Positions 1-7,174 of a DNA stretch of 10,837 bases are shown piece by piece; position 1 is the stretch's first letter; every line of letters starts with the position of its first letter. The notes beneath the pieces are model-generated. The model had not been told where the DNA came from. It did no database searches and saw nothing but the letters and a program-made list of their open reading frames with translations. Source of the DNA: an uncultured Oscillospiraceae bacterium (GTDB lineage Bacteria > Bacillota > Clostridia > Oscillospirales > Oscillospiraceae); contig CAKUHJ010000060.1 of NCBI GenBank assembly GCA_934655935.1, positions 1-10,837 of the forward strand. Reading direction: 5' to 3'. Made by a program: the position numbers and the translations under genes.

Positions 1-1463
1 ATCAGCACGGACGGCGAGCCGAACGTCCAGCCGCCGTCGCTGCGGATGCTGATGGCCTGCCGGGTCATCTGCCCGCTTGCGCTGCGGTGCAGGCGGCTCA
101 TGGCGCTGATGTCGTTGTAAAATAAAAAGCTCAGAATCAGGTCGCATTCGCCCAGCAGATTTCCGCGCTCGCGCGCCGGCATGTCCGGCTGTTCTTCGAT
201 GGCGGCAAGCAGAAGCGTCTTGAGCGCCATCATTCTCGGAATCTGACGCCAGGTGAACATGCGCCGCATCAGAACGAGCAGCGCCTGCGGATGCGCCTTC
301 AGAACCGCCTCCGGGCAGCCGTCCAGAAATTCCAGCACCACCGCAGGCTGGAGCGAGGCCAGAAGCTGCCCCGCGTCCTGCTCGACCACGCGCAGCACCG
401 CCCCGGCGTCCCCGCTTTTCCGGTAGGAGGACATGGCGTGCAGATACTGCCCGTGCGCTTCGTACCATGCGCCGTAGCGGCTGTGGTACGCAGCCTGGTG
501 CGCGGGGTTCATGCGGTGGAATACGTCCTCGGCGCACGCCTTCATCATGTGGTGAAAGCGGAAGCGCGCGCCGTCCGGCAGCCGGGAGACGAAAGCGTTC
601 TGCTCGCTCAGCGCGGCCAGAAGCTGCCCGGCCCGGCTGTTTTCCGTGACAAAGGCCGCCATTTCCAGCGTAAACTCGTCGGCAAGCCCCAGAACGGCCA
701 GAAATTCCTGCTGCGCAGGGGGAAGGGGGTCGATCATTGCGGCGGTAAACATGGCGTAAATATCGGAGCTGCGGTCGGGGAGCGCGCCGCGCTCGGCCAT
801 GGTCCGAAGATTCAGGTAGACGGCGGAGAACCAGCCCTCGCTGGAATAGAGCAGACGTTCGATCTGCTCGTCGCTCAGCGCGGTTCCGCAGCGGCGGGCA
901 TAAACGGCAAGCTCGGTGTGATTCAGCCGCAGCTGCTCCGTGCCAAGCTGGTAAACCCGTCCGCCCAGCCGCATCAGCTCCGCCGCGGACAGGAAGCGAT
1001 CCCGGCTGGCGACGATCAGATGGACGTTTTCCGGCAGCCGGTTGGCGAGCATGCAGAGAAACGTCACGGCGCGGCGGTCCGTCAGCAGGTGAAAATCGTC
1101 GATAAAAAGATAGCAGGGCGTCCTTCCGGCCAGTTTGTGGCAGAGCTCGTCTGCAAGCAGGCTTCCGCCCGCGTCGTCGGCCGGGCACGCATAGTCCAGA
1201 AGAAACGGAAGCTGCGCGTGCGCAAAGGCGTCCTGCACGCTTTTCCAGAAGATCGCAAGATTGTCAGAATAGACGCTGACGCGGATCAGCCGCGGCTGCT
1301 CCGCCTTTTCGCGTGTACGCAAGAACCAGTTGACTGCGGTCGTCTTTCCATAGCCCATGGGCGCGACGACGGCGGTAAGCGCACAGCGCGCAATGGGACG
1401 CAGACACTCCTGCAGGCGCTCAGAGATATAAACGGAATTGAAGTTCCATTTCTGCTTCGGCAT
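1..1463 (-). CDS. MalT/LuxR-family ATP-dependent transcriptional regulator, N-terminal part (runs off left edge)
   Basis: The minus-strand frame is open from an ATG at 1461-1463 to the window edge, about 487 codons, beginning MPKQKWNFNSVYISERL. Residues 34-42 (APMGYGKTT) form a Walker A loop of the STAND/MalT type, and residues 117-127 (CYLFIDDFHLL) are a Walker B strand with two acidic residues. The segment after residue 300 (for example RFRFHHMMKACAEDVFHRM) matches the winged-helix and helical region that follows the ATPase in MalT-like proteins. Family members are usually 800-900 residues and end in a LuxR helix-turn-helix, which here would lie beyond the left edge. The start is supported by AAGGCGG about 6 bases upstream of the ATG. 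The inducer cannot be read from the sequence. The gene is divergent from the EamA permease, so it could control that gene, but this is only positional inference. Confidence 0.88.
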   Translation of the reverse strand, partial: MPKQKWNFNSVYISERLQECLRPIARCALTAVVAPMGYGKTTAVNWFLRTREKAEQPRLIRVSVYSDNLAIFWKSVQDAFAHAQLPFLLDYACPADDAGGSLLADELCHKLAGRTPCYLFIDDFHLLTDRRAVTFLCMLANRLPENVHLIVASRDRFLSAAELMRLGGRVYQLGTEQLRLNHTELAVYARRCGTALSDEQIERLLYSSEGWFSAVYLNLRTMAERGALPDRSSDIYAMFTAAMIDPLPPAQQEFLAVLGLADEFTLEMAAFVTENSRAGQLLAALSEQNAFVSRLPDGARFRFHHMMKACAEDVFHRMNPAHQAAYHSRYGAWYEAHGQYLHAMSSYRKSGDAGAVLRVVEQDAGQLLASLQPAVVLEFLDGCPEAVLKAHPQALLVLMRRMFTWRQIPRMMALKTLLLAAIEEQPDMPARERGNLLGECDLILSFLFYNDISAMSRLHRSASGQMTRQAISIRSDGGWTFGSPSVL

Positions 1464-1509
1464 ACAATCACCGCCTTCTGTTTGCTCACGCCGGTTATCG
1501 GCTTTCGAT

Positions 1510-1538
1510 ATTTTAGCATATTGCGCACAGAAAGGAAA
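1510..1538 (-). promoter_or_regulatory. Candidate promoter of the MalT-like regulator
   Basis: Read on the minus strand, TAAAAT (1515-1510) is preceded by TGC, giving an extended -10 element. The hexamer 17 bases upstream (1538-1533, TTTCCT) is a poor -35. It lies about 47 bases before the regulator start and back to back with the permease promoter. Confidence 0.35.
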
Positions 1539-1545
1539 GCGCTTC

Positions 1546-1574
1546 TTGCATTCGGCGCAGCAGCCTGCTATACT
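1546..1574 (+). promoter_or_regulatory. Sigma-A-type promoter of the EamA permease
   Basis: TTGCAT (1546-1551), a 17-base spacer and TATACT (1569-1574) give a near-consensus vegetative promoter. Transcription should begin near 1581, leaving a leader of about 55 bases before the permease ATG at 1637. Confidence 0.65.
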
Positions 1575-1636
1575 GATACGGCTGCGCGGACTCCGCGGGC
1601 ATTCAAGGGCATTTTAGAAAAATAAGAGGATGGAAT

Positions 1637-2524
1637 ATGAAAGCATTTCGTGCGCCGGCTTTTGTGCTTCTGGCCGGGATTCTCTGGGGAACGATGGGCC
1701 TGTTTGTCCGGAGGCTGAACGCCGCCGGTCTTTATGCCATCGATATTGTGCAGCTCCGCTATGCGCTCAGCACGCTTCTGGTGGGGCTGTATCTGCTGCT
1801 CTTCCGCCGGAAAAGCTTCCGGCTGCGGCTGCGGGATATCTGGTGCTTTTTGGGCACGGGCCTTTGCAGCCTGCTGTTTTTCTCCTGGTGCTATTTTTCC
1901 GGGATGCGCGTGGCGAGCCTCTCCGTCATGAGCGTGCTTTTGTACACGGCGCCGGCCTTTGTGATGCTTATGAGCTGCCTGCTGTTCCGCGAACGGCTGA
2001 CGCTTCAGAAGCTCGCGGCGCTTTTGCTGTGCGTGGCAGGCTGCGTGCTGGTCTCGGACCCGGGCGGACAGAGCCTAGGGGCGACGGGGCTGCTGCTGGG
2101 ACTTGGCGCAGGCTTCGGCTACGCGCTCTATTCCATTTTCGGACGCTGCGCCATCGACCGCGGCTACGACTCCTGGACGATTACGTTTTACTCGTTCCTG
2201 GTCTGCACGCTGGGCTGCGTACCGCTGGCAGGCTGGCGGACCATCACGGCGACTCTGAGCGAAAGCCCGGCGCTTCTTGGCTGGAGCGCGGCGATGGCGC
2301 TGGCGACAGGCTTCCTTGCCTATATTTTCTACACCAAGGGCCTGGAGGGCATGCCGTCCAGCCGCGCGTCGATTCTGGCCTCTGTGGAGCCAGTCGCGGC
2401 GACGCTTCTTGGTACGTTCGTCTTTCATGAGCCGCTCAGAGCGAGCGGAATTCTCGGCATTTTGCTGGTGCTGAGCGGAATCGCGGTTCTGAGCCTGCGA
2501 AAAAACGCCCGGCGGCAGCCGTAA
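1637..2524 (+). CDS. EamA/DMT-superfamily membrane permease
   Basis: This 295-residue protein is almost entirely hydrophobic and has the length and two-fold repeat of a ten-helix drug/metabolite transporter. The first EamA repeat spans about residues 8-139, starting with FVLLAGILWGTMGLFVRR. The second spans about 148-287 and contains the ASVEPVAATLLGTFVFHE signature at 248-265. The matching element in the first half is YTAPAFVMLMSCLLFRERL at 103-121. Proteins of this family move small metabolites, amino acids or nucleotide-related compounds across the cytoplasmic membrane; substrate cannot be inferred. AAGAGGA at 1624-1630 sits 6 bases before the ATG and fixes the start. An overlapping frame starting at 1630 is a shadow. 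The gene is monocistronic: its own promoter lies upstream, and the stop codon sits inside a strong terminator shared with the convergent transketolase operon. Confidence 0.92.
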   Translation: MKAFRAPAFVLLAGILWGTMGLFVRRLNAAGLYAIDIVQLRYALSTLLVGLYLLLFRRKSFRLRLRDIWCFLGTGLCSLLFFSWCYFSGMRVASLSVMSVLLYTAPAFVMLMSCLLFRERLTLQKLAALLLCVAGCVLVSDPGGQSLGATGLLLGLGAGFGYALYSIFGRCAIDRGYDSWTITFYSFLVCTLGCVPLAGWRTITATLSESPALLGWSAAMALATGFLAYIFYTKGLEGMPSSRASILASVEPVAATLLGTFVFHEPLRASGILGILLVLSGIAVLSLRKNARRQP

Positions 2525-2561
2525 AAATTCCCCTTCGGGCTTTGCCCGAAGGGGAATTTTT
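2523..2561. terminator. Bidirectional intrinsic terminator between permease and transketolase operon
   Basis: A perfect 18-bp stem (2523-2540 with 2544-2561) closes a TTT loop. A runs on one side and T runs on the other give a U tail in both directions. It overlaps the permease stop codon (2522-2524) and ends 7 bases before the transketolase C-subunit stop codon, so it can end transcription of both convergent units. Confidence 0.9.
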
Positions 2562-2568
2562 ATATAGC

Positions 2569-3516
2569 TTATTTCTTGAGCGCCAGGGCCTGCTTTGCCT
2601 TTTTGACGATGCCCTCGGCGTTGATGCCGTAGGCGTCGAGCACGGCGGGAGCCTTGCCGCTGCGGCCGAACTCGTCGTTCACGCCATGGCGGACGACCGG
2701 CACAGGATATGTTTCAGCCAGGAATTCGGCAACTGCGCCGCCGAGACCGCCGAGAACGTTGGCCTCCTCGGTCGTGACGATGCAGCCGGTCTCCTTCGCG
2801 GCCCTCAGAACCAGCTCGGCGTCCAGGGGCTTGATGGTGTGCATGTCGATCACGCGGGCGGAAATGCCCTCCGCCGCAAGCAGCTCCGCAGCCTTCAGCG
2901 CCATCTGTACGTTCATGCCGACGGCGATGATCGTCACGTCGCTGCCGTCCTTCAGCGTAACGCCCTTGCCAAGCTCAAACTTGTAGCCGGGGATGGCGTC
3001 GGTGACGGTTTCCACAGCCAGGCGGCCCAGACGCATGTAGGCGGGGCCCTCAAAGTTCACAAGCGCTTCCACAGCCAGGCGCATCTCGTTTCCGTCGCAC
3101 GGGCAGAGCACCGTCATGCCGGGGATGGCGCGCATGATGGCAAAATCCTCGATGCACTGGTGGGTCGCGCCGTCCTCGCCGACGGACAGGCCGCCGTGGC
3201 TGCCGACGACCTTGACGTTCAGGTGCGGATAGCACACGGTGTTGCGGACCTGCTCCCAGGCACGGCCGGCGGCGAACATCGCAAAGGTGTTGACAAACGG
3301 CTTATAGCCGCAAAGGCTCATGCCGGCGGCGACGCCGACCATATTGGCCTCGGCGATGCCCATATCGAAGAAGCGCTCCGGGCAGGCTTCCTTGAAGAAC
3401 TTGCTCATGGTTGCGCCGGCGAGGTCCGCGTCAAAGCAGACAAGCTCCGGATATTTTTCGGCCAGCGCGCCAAGGGCGCGGCCATACGCTTCGCGGGTTG
3501 CAATTTTCTCAGCCAT
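2569..3516 (-). CDS. Transketolase, C-terminal subunit (pyrimidine-binding and C-terminal domains)
   Basis: This 315-residue protein is the C-terminal half of a split transketolase, which moves two-carbon ketol units between sugar phosphates in the non-oxidative pentose phosphate pathway. Residues 1-165 form the pyrimidine-binding domain. Glu56 in DMGIAEANMVGVAAGM corresponds to the conserved glutamate that activates thiamine diphosphate. The stretch SHGGLSVGEDGATHQ at 106-120 carries substrate-phosphate and histidine contacts. The remaining half is the C-terminal domain. The partner subunit is encoded immediately upstream with 3 bases between its stop and this ATG. The Shine-Dalgarno GGAGGG lies in the last sense codons of that gene, so the two are probably translationally coupled to make equal amounts of subunits. 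Distinction from other thiamine enzymes (DXS, pyruvate dehydrogenase E1) rests on the partner gene and motif spacing. Confidence 0.94.
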   Translation of the reverse strand: MAEKIATREAYGRALGALAEKYPELVCFDADLAGATMSKFFKEACPERFFDMGIAEANMVGVAAGMSLCGYKPFVNTFAMFAAGRAWEQVRNTVCYPHLNVKVVGSHGGLSVGEDGATHQCIEDFAIMRAIPGMTVLCPCDGNEMRLAVEALVNFEGPAYMRLGRLAVETVTDAIPGYKFELGKGVTLKDGSDVTIIAVGMNVQMALKAAELLAAEGISARVIDMHTIKPLDAELVLRAAKETGCIVTTEEANVLGGLGGAVAEFLAETYPVPVVRHGVNDEFGRSGKAPAVLDAYGINAEGIVKKAKQALALKK

Positions 3517-3519
3517 TTT

Positions 3520-4362
3520 TTAACCCTCCAGTTCCTTGATCGCGGCTTCCAGCTCTGCCTTGGCCGTGGCCCACTGCTCGTCGTTGGGGGCCTTGCCGTG
3601 CCAGCCGGCGTTGTTTTCCATAAAGCTTACGCCCTTGCCCTTGATGGTCTTGGCGAGGATCACGGTGGGCTGGCCCTTTGTGGCCTGAGCCTCGGCGAAG
3701 GCGGCTTCAATCTGGTCAAAGTCGTGGCCGTCAATTTTGATGACGTGGCAGCCGAAGGCCGCAAACTTTTCATCCAGCGGCTCCGTGGGCATGACGTCCT
3801 TGGTGGCGCCGTCGATCTGCAGGCCGTTGACATCGACAACCGCGCAGAGATTGTCCAGATGGTATTTGTTGGCGGCCATCATCGCCTCCCAGACCTGGCC
3901 TTCGGCGAGCTCGCCGTCGCCCAGAATGGCGTAGACGCGGTAAGACTTCCTGGACTGCTTGCCTGCCAGCGCCATGCCGACGGCAACGGAGATGCCCTGG
4001 CCGAGAGACCCGGTGGACATATCCACGCCGGGGTTATAGTGCATTTCCACGTGGCCGGACATATGTCCGTCGATCCGGCGGAACATCTTGAGATTTTCTA
4101 CGGGGAAGAAGCCGCGCAGCGCCAGGACCGGGTAAACGGCGGGCGAGCAGTGGCCCTTGGACATGACGAAGCGGTCACGGTCGGGGTCGTGCGGGTTCTT
4201 GGGGTCCACGCGCATCTGGCTGAAATACAGGTCGGTCAGCACGTCGATACAGCTGAGCGAGCCGCCGGGATGGCCGGAGGCGGCGTCATGAACCATCTGA
4301 ACGCCGAGAAGACGGGCTTTTGCAGCGTTGAGCTTCAGCTGCTGCAGCTTGGTTTTTTCCAT
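3520..4362 (-). CDS. Transketolase, N-terminal subunit (thiamine diphosphate binding)
   Basis: This 280-residue protein is the first half of the split transketolase. Landmarks in order: His31 in ASGHPGGSLSCIDVL, the SKGH motif at 68-71, MSTGSLGQGISVAVGMAL near 115-132, and the thiamine diphosphate/magnesium motif beginning GDGELAEGQVWEA at 148 and closing with DVN at 177-179. The frame is open upstream to an ATG at 4428, but that ATG has no ribosome site. The ATG at 4360-4362 is preceded by AGGAAGG at good spacing, and the resulting length matches stand-alone N-subunits, so I use 4362. The gene is first in a two-gene operon with the C-terminal subunit. Its product and that partner together form the cytoplasmic enzyme linking pentoses to glycolytic intermediates. 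Many Clostridia carry this split arrangement. Confidence 0.94.
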   Translation of the reverse strand: MEKTKLQQLKLNAAKARLLGVQMVHDAASGHPGGSLSCIDVLTDLYFSQMRVDPKNPHDPDRDRFVMSKGHCSPAVYPVLALRGFFPVENLKMFRRIDGHMSGHVEMHYNPGVDMSTGSLGQGISVAVGMALAGKQSRKSYRVYAILGDGELAEGQVWEAMMAANKYHLDNLCAVVDVNGLQIDGATKDVMPTEPLDEKFAAFGCHVIKIDGHDFDQIEAAFAEAQATKGQPTVILAKTIKGKGVSFMENNAGWHGKAPNDEQWATAKAELEAAIKELEG

Positions 4363-4470
4363 ATCGTTTCCTTCCTTTGCTGGTAATTGCGGCAAGGCGG
4401 CCTGCATTTGTGTGGAGTTTTCTGCCATTCAGGCTGAATTGCCGTTGCTTTTTGTTGCATTCCATCCTGT

Positions 4471-4499
4471 ATCATACAATATCCGTGCCTATATTTCCA
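4471..4499 (-). promoter_or_regulatory. Candidate promoter of the transketolase operon
   Basis: On the minus strand, TGGAAA (4499-4494) and TATGAT (4476-4471) are separated by 17 bases. Transcription would start near 4464, giving a leader of about 100 bases before the ATG at 4362. The leader includes an unused ATG at 4428. Confidence 0.5.
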
Positions 4500-4518
4500 G
4501 CCCTAATTGAAAAAAAGT

Positions 4519-4549
4519 GAAAAAACCCGCACGTGCCGCTCAGGGCTTC
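4519..4549 (-). terminator. Possible intrinsic terminator after the glycosyltransferase
   Basis: Read on the minus strand, GAAGCCC (4549-4543) can pair with GGGTTTTTTC (4528-4519), one G-T pair included, around a GC-rich loop with a small inner stem. A T run follows at the 3' side. The stem includes the end of the coding sequence. The hairpin is modest, so the call is tentative, but the T-rich tail and its place between two same-strand genes fit a terminator. Confidence 0.35.
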
Positions 4550-5799
4550 GGGAGCCGCGCGCGGCGCGGCAGAAGTGCCACGGAGCCAGGGCCGCGTACG
4601 CCGGAGGCCGGGCCGTGGGCAATGTGCTCCCAGCGCCGTGTCCGGAAGAACAGGGAGCAGAGGACCAGCGGAAGCCAGGAGCCCATGAAAAACGGGAACA
4701 GAAGCACGCTTTTCCAGATCTCGCCCGCGCGGTAGCGCCCGAGCGATGCAAGCAGCGCGGCAAACAGCACGCTTCCCGCGGCCATCGCGCACAGCGCGCG
4801 CAGGGAAGAAAGAAGCTGCGCCGCGCCCTGCCCGGCCTGAAGCGCGCAGAGCATGGAAACAAGCGCAGGGACCAGGGAAAGCGCCTGCGTAAACGGGCTG
4901 AGCAGCATCAGAAGGAGGTCCGCGCAGCAAAGGCTGCCGGTTTTCCGCGCCGCCAGAGCGAGCGCAGGCGCGGCCTGCGCGGCAACGTCCATTACGCCGC
5001 TGGACCAGCGCCGCCGCTGGCGCAGAGAGACGGAAAGACGTTCCGGCGCCTCGTCCAGCGTGACGGCCTGCTCGCAGAACCAGACGCGCAGGCCCGCGCA
5101 GACCAGCTGCGCGGAAAATTCCGCGTCCTCGGCGATGGTATGCGTGTTCCAGCCGCCCAGCTGCAGCAGCGCCTCCCGGCTTACCGCAAAGCCCGTGCCG
5201 ACGAGCTTTGCGGACAGGCCGCAGTTCATGCGCGCGCGGCTGAAAAAGCGGTCAAAGAGGGTAAAATAGAGGCCGTAGCAGCCGGAAACCCAGCTTGCGC
5301 CGGGATTTTTCACGCGCATCGCGCCCTTGACGGCGGGCGCGCCGGCCGCGAGCATGTCGTTCATCGCGGAGAGAAAGCCCGGCTGGACCAGGTTGTCCGC
5401 GTCGAACACGCAGAAGGCGTCGTAGTCCTCCTCCAGAAGCGCGCCGACGGCCTGCCGGAGGGCGTCACCCTTGCAGCGCACGGCCTCCCTGCAGAAGAAC
5501 AGCCGCGCGCCCGCGGCCTGTGCGGCCTCGGCGGTGGCGTCGGTGCAGTTGTTCGGAATGACCCAGACGTCAAACTGCGCGCGGGGATAGGCCTGGGAAA
5601 GCAGGCTCTGCACGCAGGCTCCGATCACGGCCTCCTCGTTCCGCGCCGCGATCAGACAGGCCAAGCGGCGGTATGCAGCCGCAGGCGCCGCGCGGCGGCA
5701 GGGCCGCAGACCGAACAAGGAAATCAGAAGAAAATAGACGCTGACCAGCCGCAGCAGAAGCGAGAGCGCATGGCTGAGCGCCAGCACGCCGGAATTCAT
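4540..5799 (-). CDS. Membrane-anchored family 2 glycosyltransferase (processive, BcsA/PgaC-like)
   Basis: This 419-residue protein starts with a hydrophobic helix (about residues 2-31), followed by a GT-A glycosyltransferase domain. Visible motifs are AARNEE at 51-56 (nucleotide-sugar binding), FDADN around 132-136 holding the DxD metal site, a catalytic ED pair at 224-225 in TIAEDAEFSAQL, and QRRRW at 261-265, the QxxRW motif of membrane processive enzymes. Three or more further membrane helices follow from about residue 290. Such enzymes add sugars from a nucleotide donor to polysaccharide or lipid acceptors at the inner face of the membrane; donor and product are unknown. The frame is open to an ATG at 5838, but the ATG at 5797-5799 follows a GGGCGGCGG purine-rich site and starts directly at the membrane helix, so I prefer it. 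No partner polysaccharide genes lie nearby. Confidence 0.88.
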   Translation of the reverse strand: MNSGVLALSHALSLLLRLVSVYFLLISLFGLRPCRRAAPAAAYRRLACLIAARNEEAVIGACVQSLLSQAYPRAQFDVWVIPNNCTDATAEAAQAAGARLFFCREAVRCKGDALRQAVGALLEEDYDAFCVFDADNLVQPGFLSAMNDMLAAGAPAVKGAMRVKNPGASWVSGCYGLYFTLFDRFFSRARMNCGLSAKLVGTGFAVSREALLQLGGWNTHTIAEDAEFSAQLVCAGLRVWFCEQAVTLDEAPERLSVSLRQRRRWSSGVMDVAAQAAPALALAARKTGSLCCADLLLMLLSPFTQALSLVPALVSMLCALQAGQGAAQLLSSLRALCAMAAGSVLFAALLASLGRYRAGEIWKSVLLFPFFMGSWLPLVLCSLFFRTRRWEHIAHGPASGVRGPGSVALLPRRARLPKP

Positions 5800-5875
5800 A
5801 AAAACCGCCGCCCTTCCCGGGACGACCCCGCAGCCCATTGTGTCGAAAGCTGCCGGATGGCCCCTGTTTTGCTCA

Positions 5876-5904
5876 AGTATAGCAGAAAGCAGATAAAGAA
5901 GGGC
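5876..5904 (-). promoter_or_regulatory. Candidate promoter of the glycosyltransferase
   Basis: A good -10, TATACT (5881-5876 on the minus strand), lies about 77 bases before the chosen start. The hexamer 17 bases upstream (5904-5899, GCCCTT) does not resemble a -35, so the promoter may need an activator. Confidence 0.3.
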
Positions 5905-5938
5905 TGAGGCTTTGATGAAGATTTTATGAAGACCGGGC

Positions 5939-5966
5939 TTGCCAGAAACCGCTTTTCTGTTATACT
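5939..5966 (+). promoter_or_regulatory. Sigma-A-type promoter of the asparaginase gene
   Basis: TTGCCA (5939-5944) and TATACT (5961-5966) are 16 bases apart, and a TGT directly before the -10 gives an extended -10. A start near 5973 leaves a short leader containing the strong ribosome site GGAGGGG (5988-5994). Confidence 0.6.
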
Positions 5967-5999
5967 GAATACGACAACAGGCAATTTGGAGGGGAACGC

Positions 6000-7004
6000 A
6001 TGAAAAAGATTCTTATGATCGGCACCGGCGGCACCATCGCTTCCGGCCAGAGCGCGCAGGGCCTGACGCCGGAGCTTTCCACACGACAGCTGCTGGAATT
6101 TGTCCCTGGAATTTCTGATTTTTGCGAGGTTACCTGCACACAGCTCTTCAGCCTGGATTCCACCAATATGCATCCGGCGCACTATCTGCGTCTGGTGCGG
6201 GCAATCCGGGAAAGCTATGAGGCCTACGACGGCTTTGTGATCTGCCACGGCACGGACACAATGGCCTACACGGCGGCTGCGCTTTCCTACCTGATTCAGG
6301 GCTCCAGAAAACCGATCGTCCTCACCGGCGCGCAGAAGCCCATCAGCTTTGACTCCACGGACTCCAAGGTGAATCTGACGGACGCGTTTTTGTGCGCAAG
6401 CGCCGATACCATCCACGGCGTGAGCATTGTTTTCAACGGCAAAATCATTGAGGGCACGCGCGCCTGCAAGACCAGAAGCAAGAGCTACGAGGCCTTTTCC
6501 TCCATCAATTACCCATACCTTGGCGTTCTGCAGGACGGAAGGCTCCTGCAGTATATTGAAAACGACTATGCCGACTCTCCGGTATTCTCGGAAAGCCTGG
6601 AAACGCGCGTTGCGCTTCTGAAGCTCATTCCGGGTACGCGCGCCGCGTTTGCGGAATACCTGCTGCGCAGCAGTCAGGCGCTCGTGATCGAAAGCTTCGG
6701 CGTGGGCGGACTTCCAAGCTACCCGGAGGACGATTTTTTGTCCGTGGTGGACCGGGGGCTGCACATGGGAAAGACGATTGTCCTGACCACGCAGGTGCAG
6801 AACGAGGGCAGCGACGTCGGCGTTTATCAGGTCGGGCGAAAGCTTCGGGATATGCCCCAGATTCTGGAGGCCTTTGACATGACCACCGAGGCGATCTGCG
6901 CAAAGCTCATGTGGCTGCTCGGGAAAACGAAGGAGCCGGAGCAGGTCCGCACGCTGTTCTATACGCCCATCGCGCATGATATTCTCAATTACCGGAAATA
7001 TTGA
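6000..7004 (+). CDS. ansA: L-asparaginase (type I-like, cytoplasmic)
   Basis: This 334-residue protein belongs to the bacterial asparaginase family, which hydrolyses L-asparagine to aspartate and ammonia. The two active-site signatures are present. The first is TGGTIAS at 9-15, with the nucleophile threonine expected at Thr12. The second is CHGTDTMAYTAAALSYL from residue 82, with the Thr85-Asp86 pair. Length is normal for the family, and there is no signal peptide (start MKKILMIGTGGTIAS), which fits the cytoplasmic type I rather than the secreted type II enzyme. The ribosome site GGAGGGG is 5 bases before the ATG. The gene is divergent from the glycosyltransferase and apparently monocistronic. 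No good terminator follows it on the plus strand, so some read-through toward the spore-protein gene is possible. Type I versus glutaminase-asparaginase specificity cannot be settled from motifs alone. Confidence 0.93.
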   Translation: MKKILMIGTGGTIASGQSAQGLTPELSTRQLLEFVPGISDFCEVTCTQLFSLDSTNMHPAHYLRLVRAIRESYEAYDGFVICHGTDTMAYTAAALSYLIQGSRKPIVLTGAQKPISFDSTDSKVNLTDAFLCASADTIHGVSIVFNGKIIEGTRACKTRSKSYEAFSSINYPYLGVLQDGRLLQYIENDYADSPVFSESLETRVALLKLIPGTRAAFAEYLLRSSQALVIESFGVGGLPSYPEDDFLSVVDRGLHMGKTIVLTTQVQNEGSDVGVYQVGRKLRDMPQILEAFDMTTEAICAKLMWLLGKTKEPEQVRTLFYTPIAHDILNYRKY

Positions 7005-7065
7005 TCCAAAAGCGGCTGCAGCAGCATGCAATTTGCAAATCTCCGACGCCGCAGATACGTTCTAT

Positions 7066-7093
7066 AAAAAAAGCCTGCCTTGAATTGGCAGAC
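7066..7093 (-). terminator. Minus-strand intrinsic terminator with no minus-strand gene feeding it
   Basis: Read on the minus strand, GTCTGCC (7093-7087) pairs with GGCAGGC (7079-7073), one G-T pair included, around a 7-base loop, then seven T (7072-7066). It has terminator form only in this direction. The plus-strand copy has the T run on the wrong side, so it would not stop asparaginase transcripts. The nearest minus-strand gene upstream of it is more than 1.4 kb away. Confidence 0.5.
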
Positions 7094-7120
7094 ATAAAGC
7101 GCGTGCGGCGGGTCAAACTA
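7092..7120 (+). promoter_or_regulatory. Sigma-G-like forespore promoter of the SASP gene
   Basis: CAAACTA (7114-7120) differs by one base from the sigma-G/-F -10 type CATACTA. ACATA (7092-7096) sits 17 bases upstream, where the GCATA-like -35 is expected. No vegetative promoter is evident. This fits the known forespore expression of alpha/beta SASP genes. A 7-bp hairpin (7129-7135 with 7141-7147) begins right after the predicted start of transcription near 7127. Confidence 0.4.
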
Positions 7121-7174
7121 GGCGTGAAGGGAGCGGCAAACGTTCCCGGCAAAATGTGAAAGGAGAAACACGAA

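Noticed and set aside
291..1625. Long plus-strand open frame (444 residues)
   Set aside because: It is antisense to the MalT-like regulator, which has Walker motifs and a ribosome site. The plus frame is rich in Arg, Ala and Gly with no family resemblance, as expected for an opposite-strand shadow in GC-rich DNA.
2542..4386. Plus-strand open frame of 614 residues opposite the transketolase genes
   Set aside because: Both transketolase subunits on the minus strand have complete motifs and ribosome sites. The His/Val/Ala-rich plus frame is a mirror artefact.
4363..4428. Upstream ATG (4428) extending the transketolase N-subunit by 22 residues
   Set aside because: It has no Shine-Dalgarno sequence, and the extension is not typical of the family. 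The ATG at 4362 has AGGAAGG.
4507..5907. Plus-strand open frame of 466 residues opposite the glycosyltransferase
   Set aside because: The minus-strand protein has DxD, ED and QxxRW motifs and membrane helices. The plus frame shows no recognisable features.
5796..7031. Minus-strand open frame of 411 residues opposite the asparaginase
   Set aside because: The asparaginase signatures on the plus strand are unmistakable, and the opposite frame lacks a ribosome site or family match.
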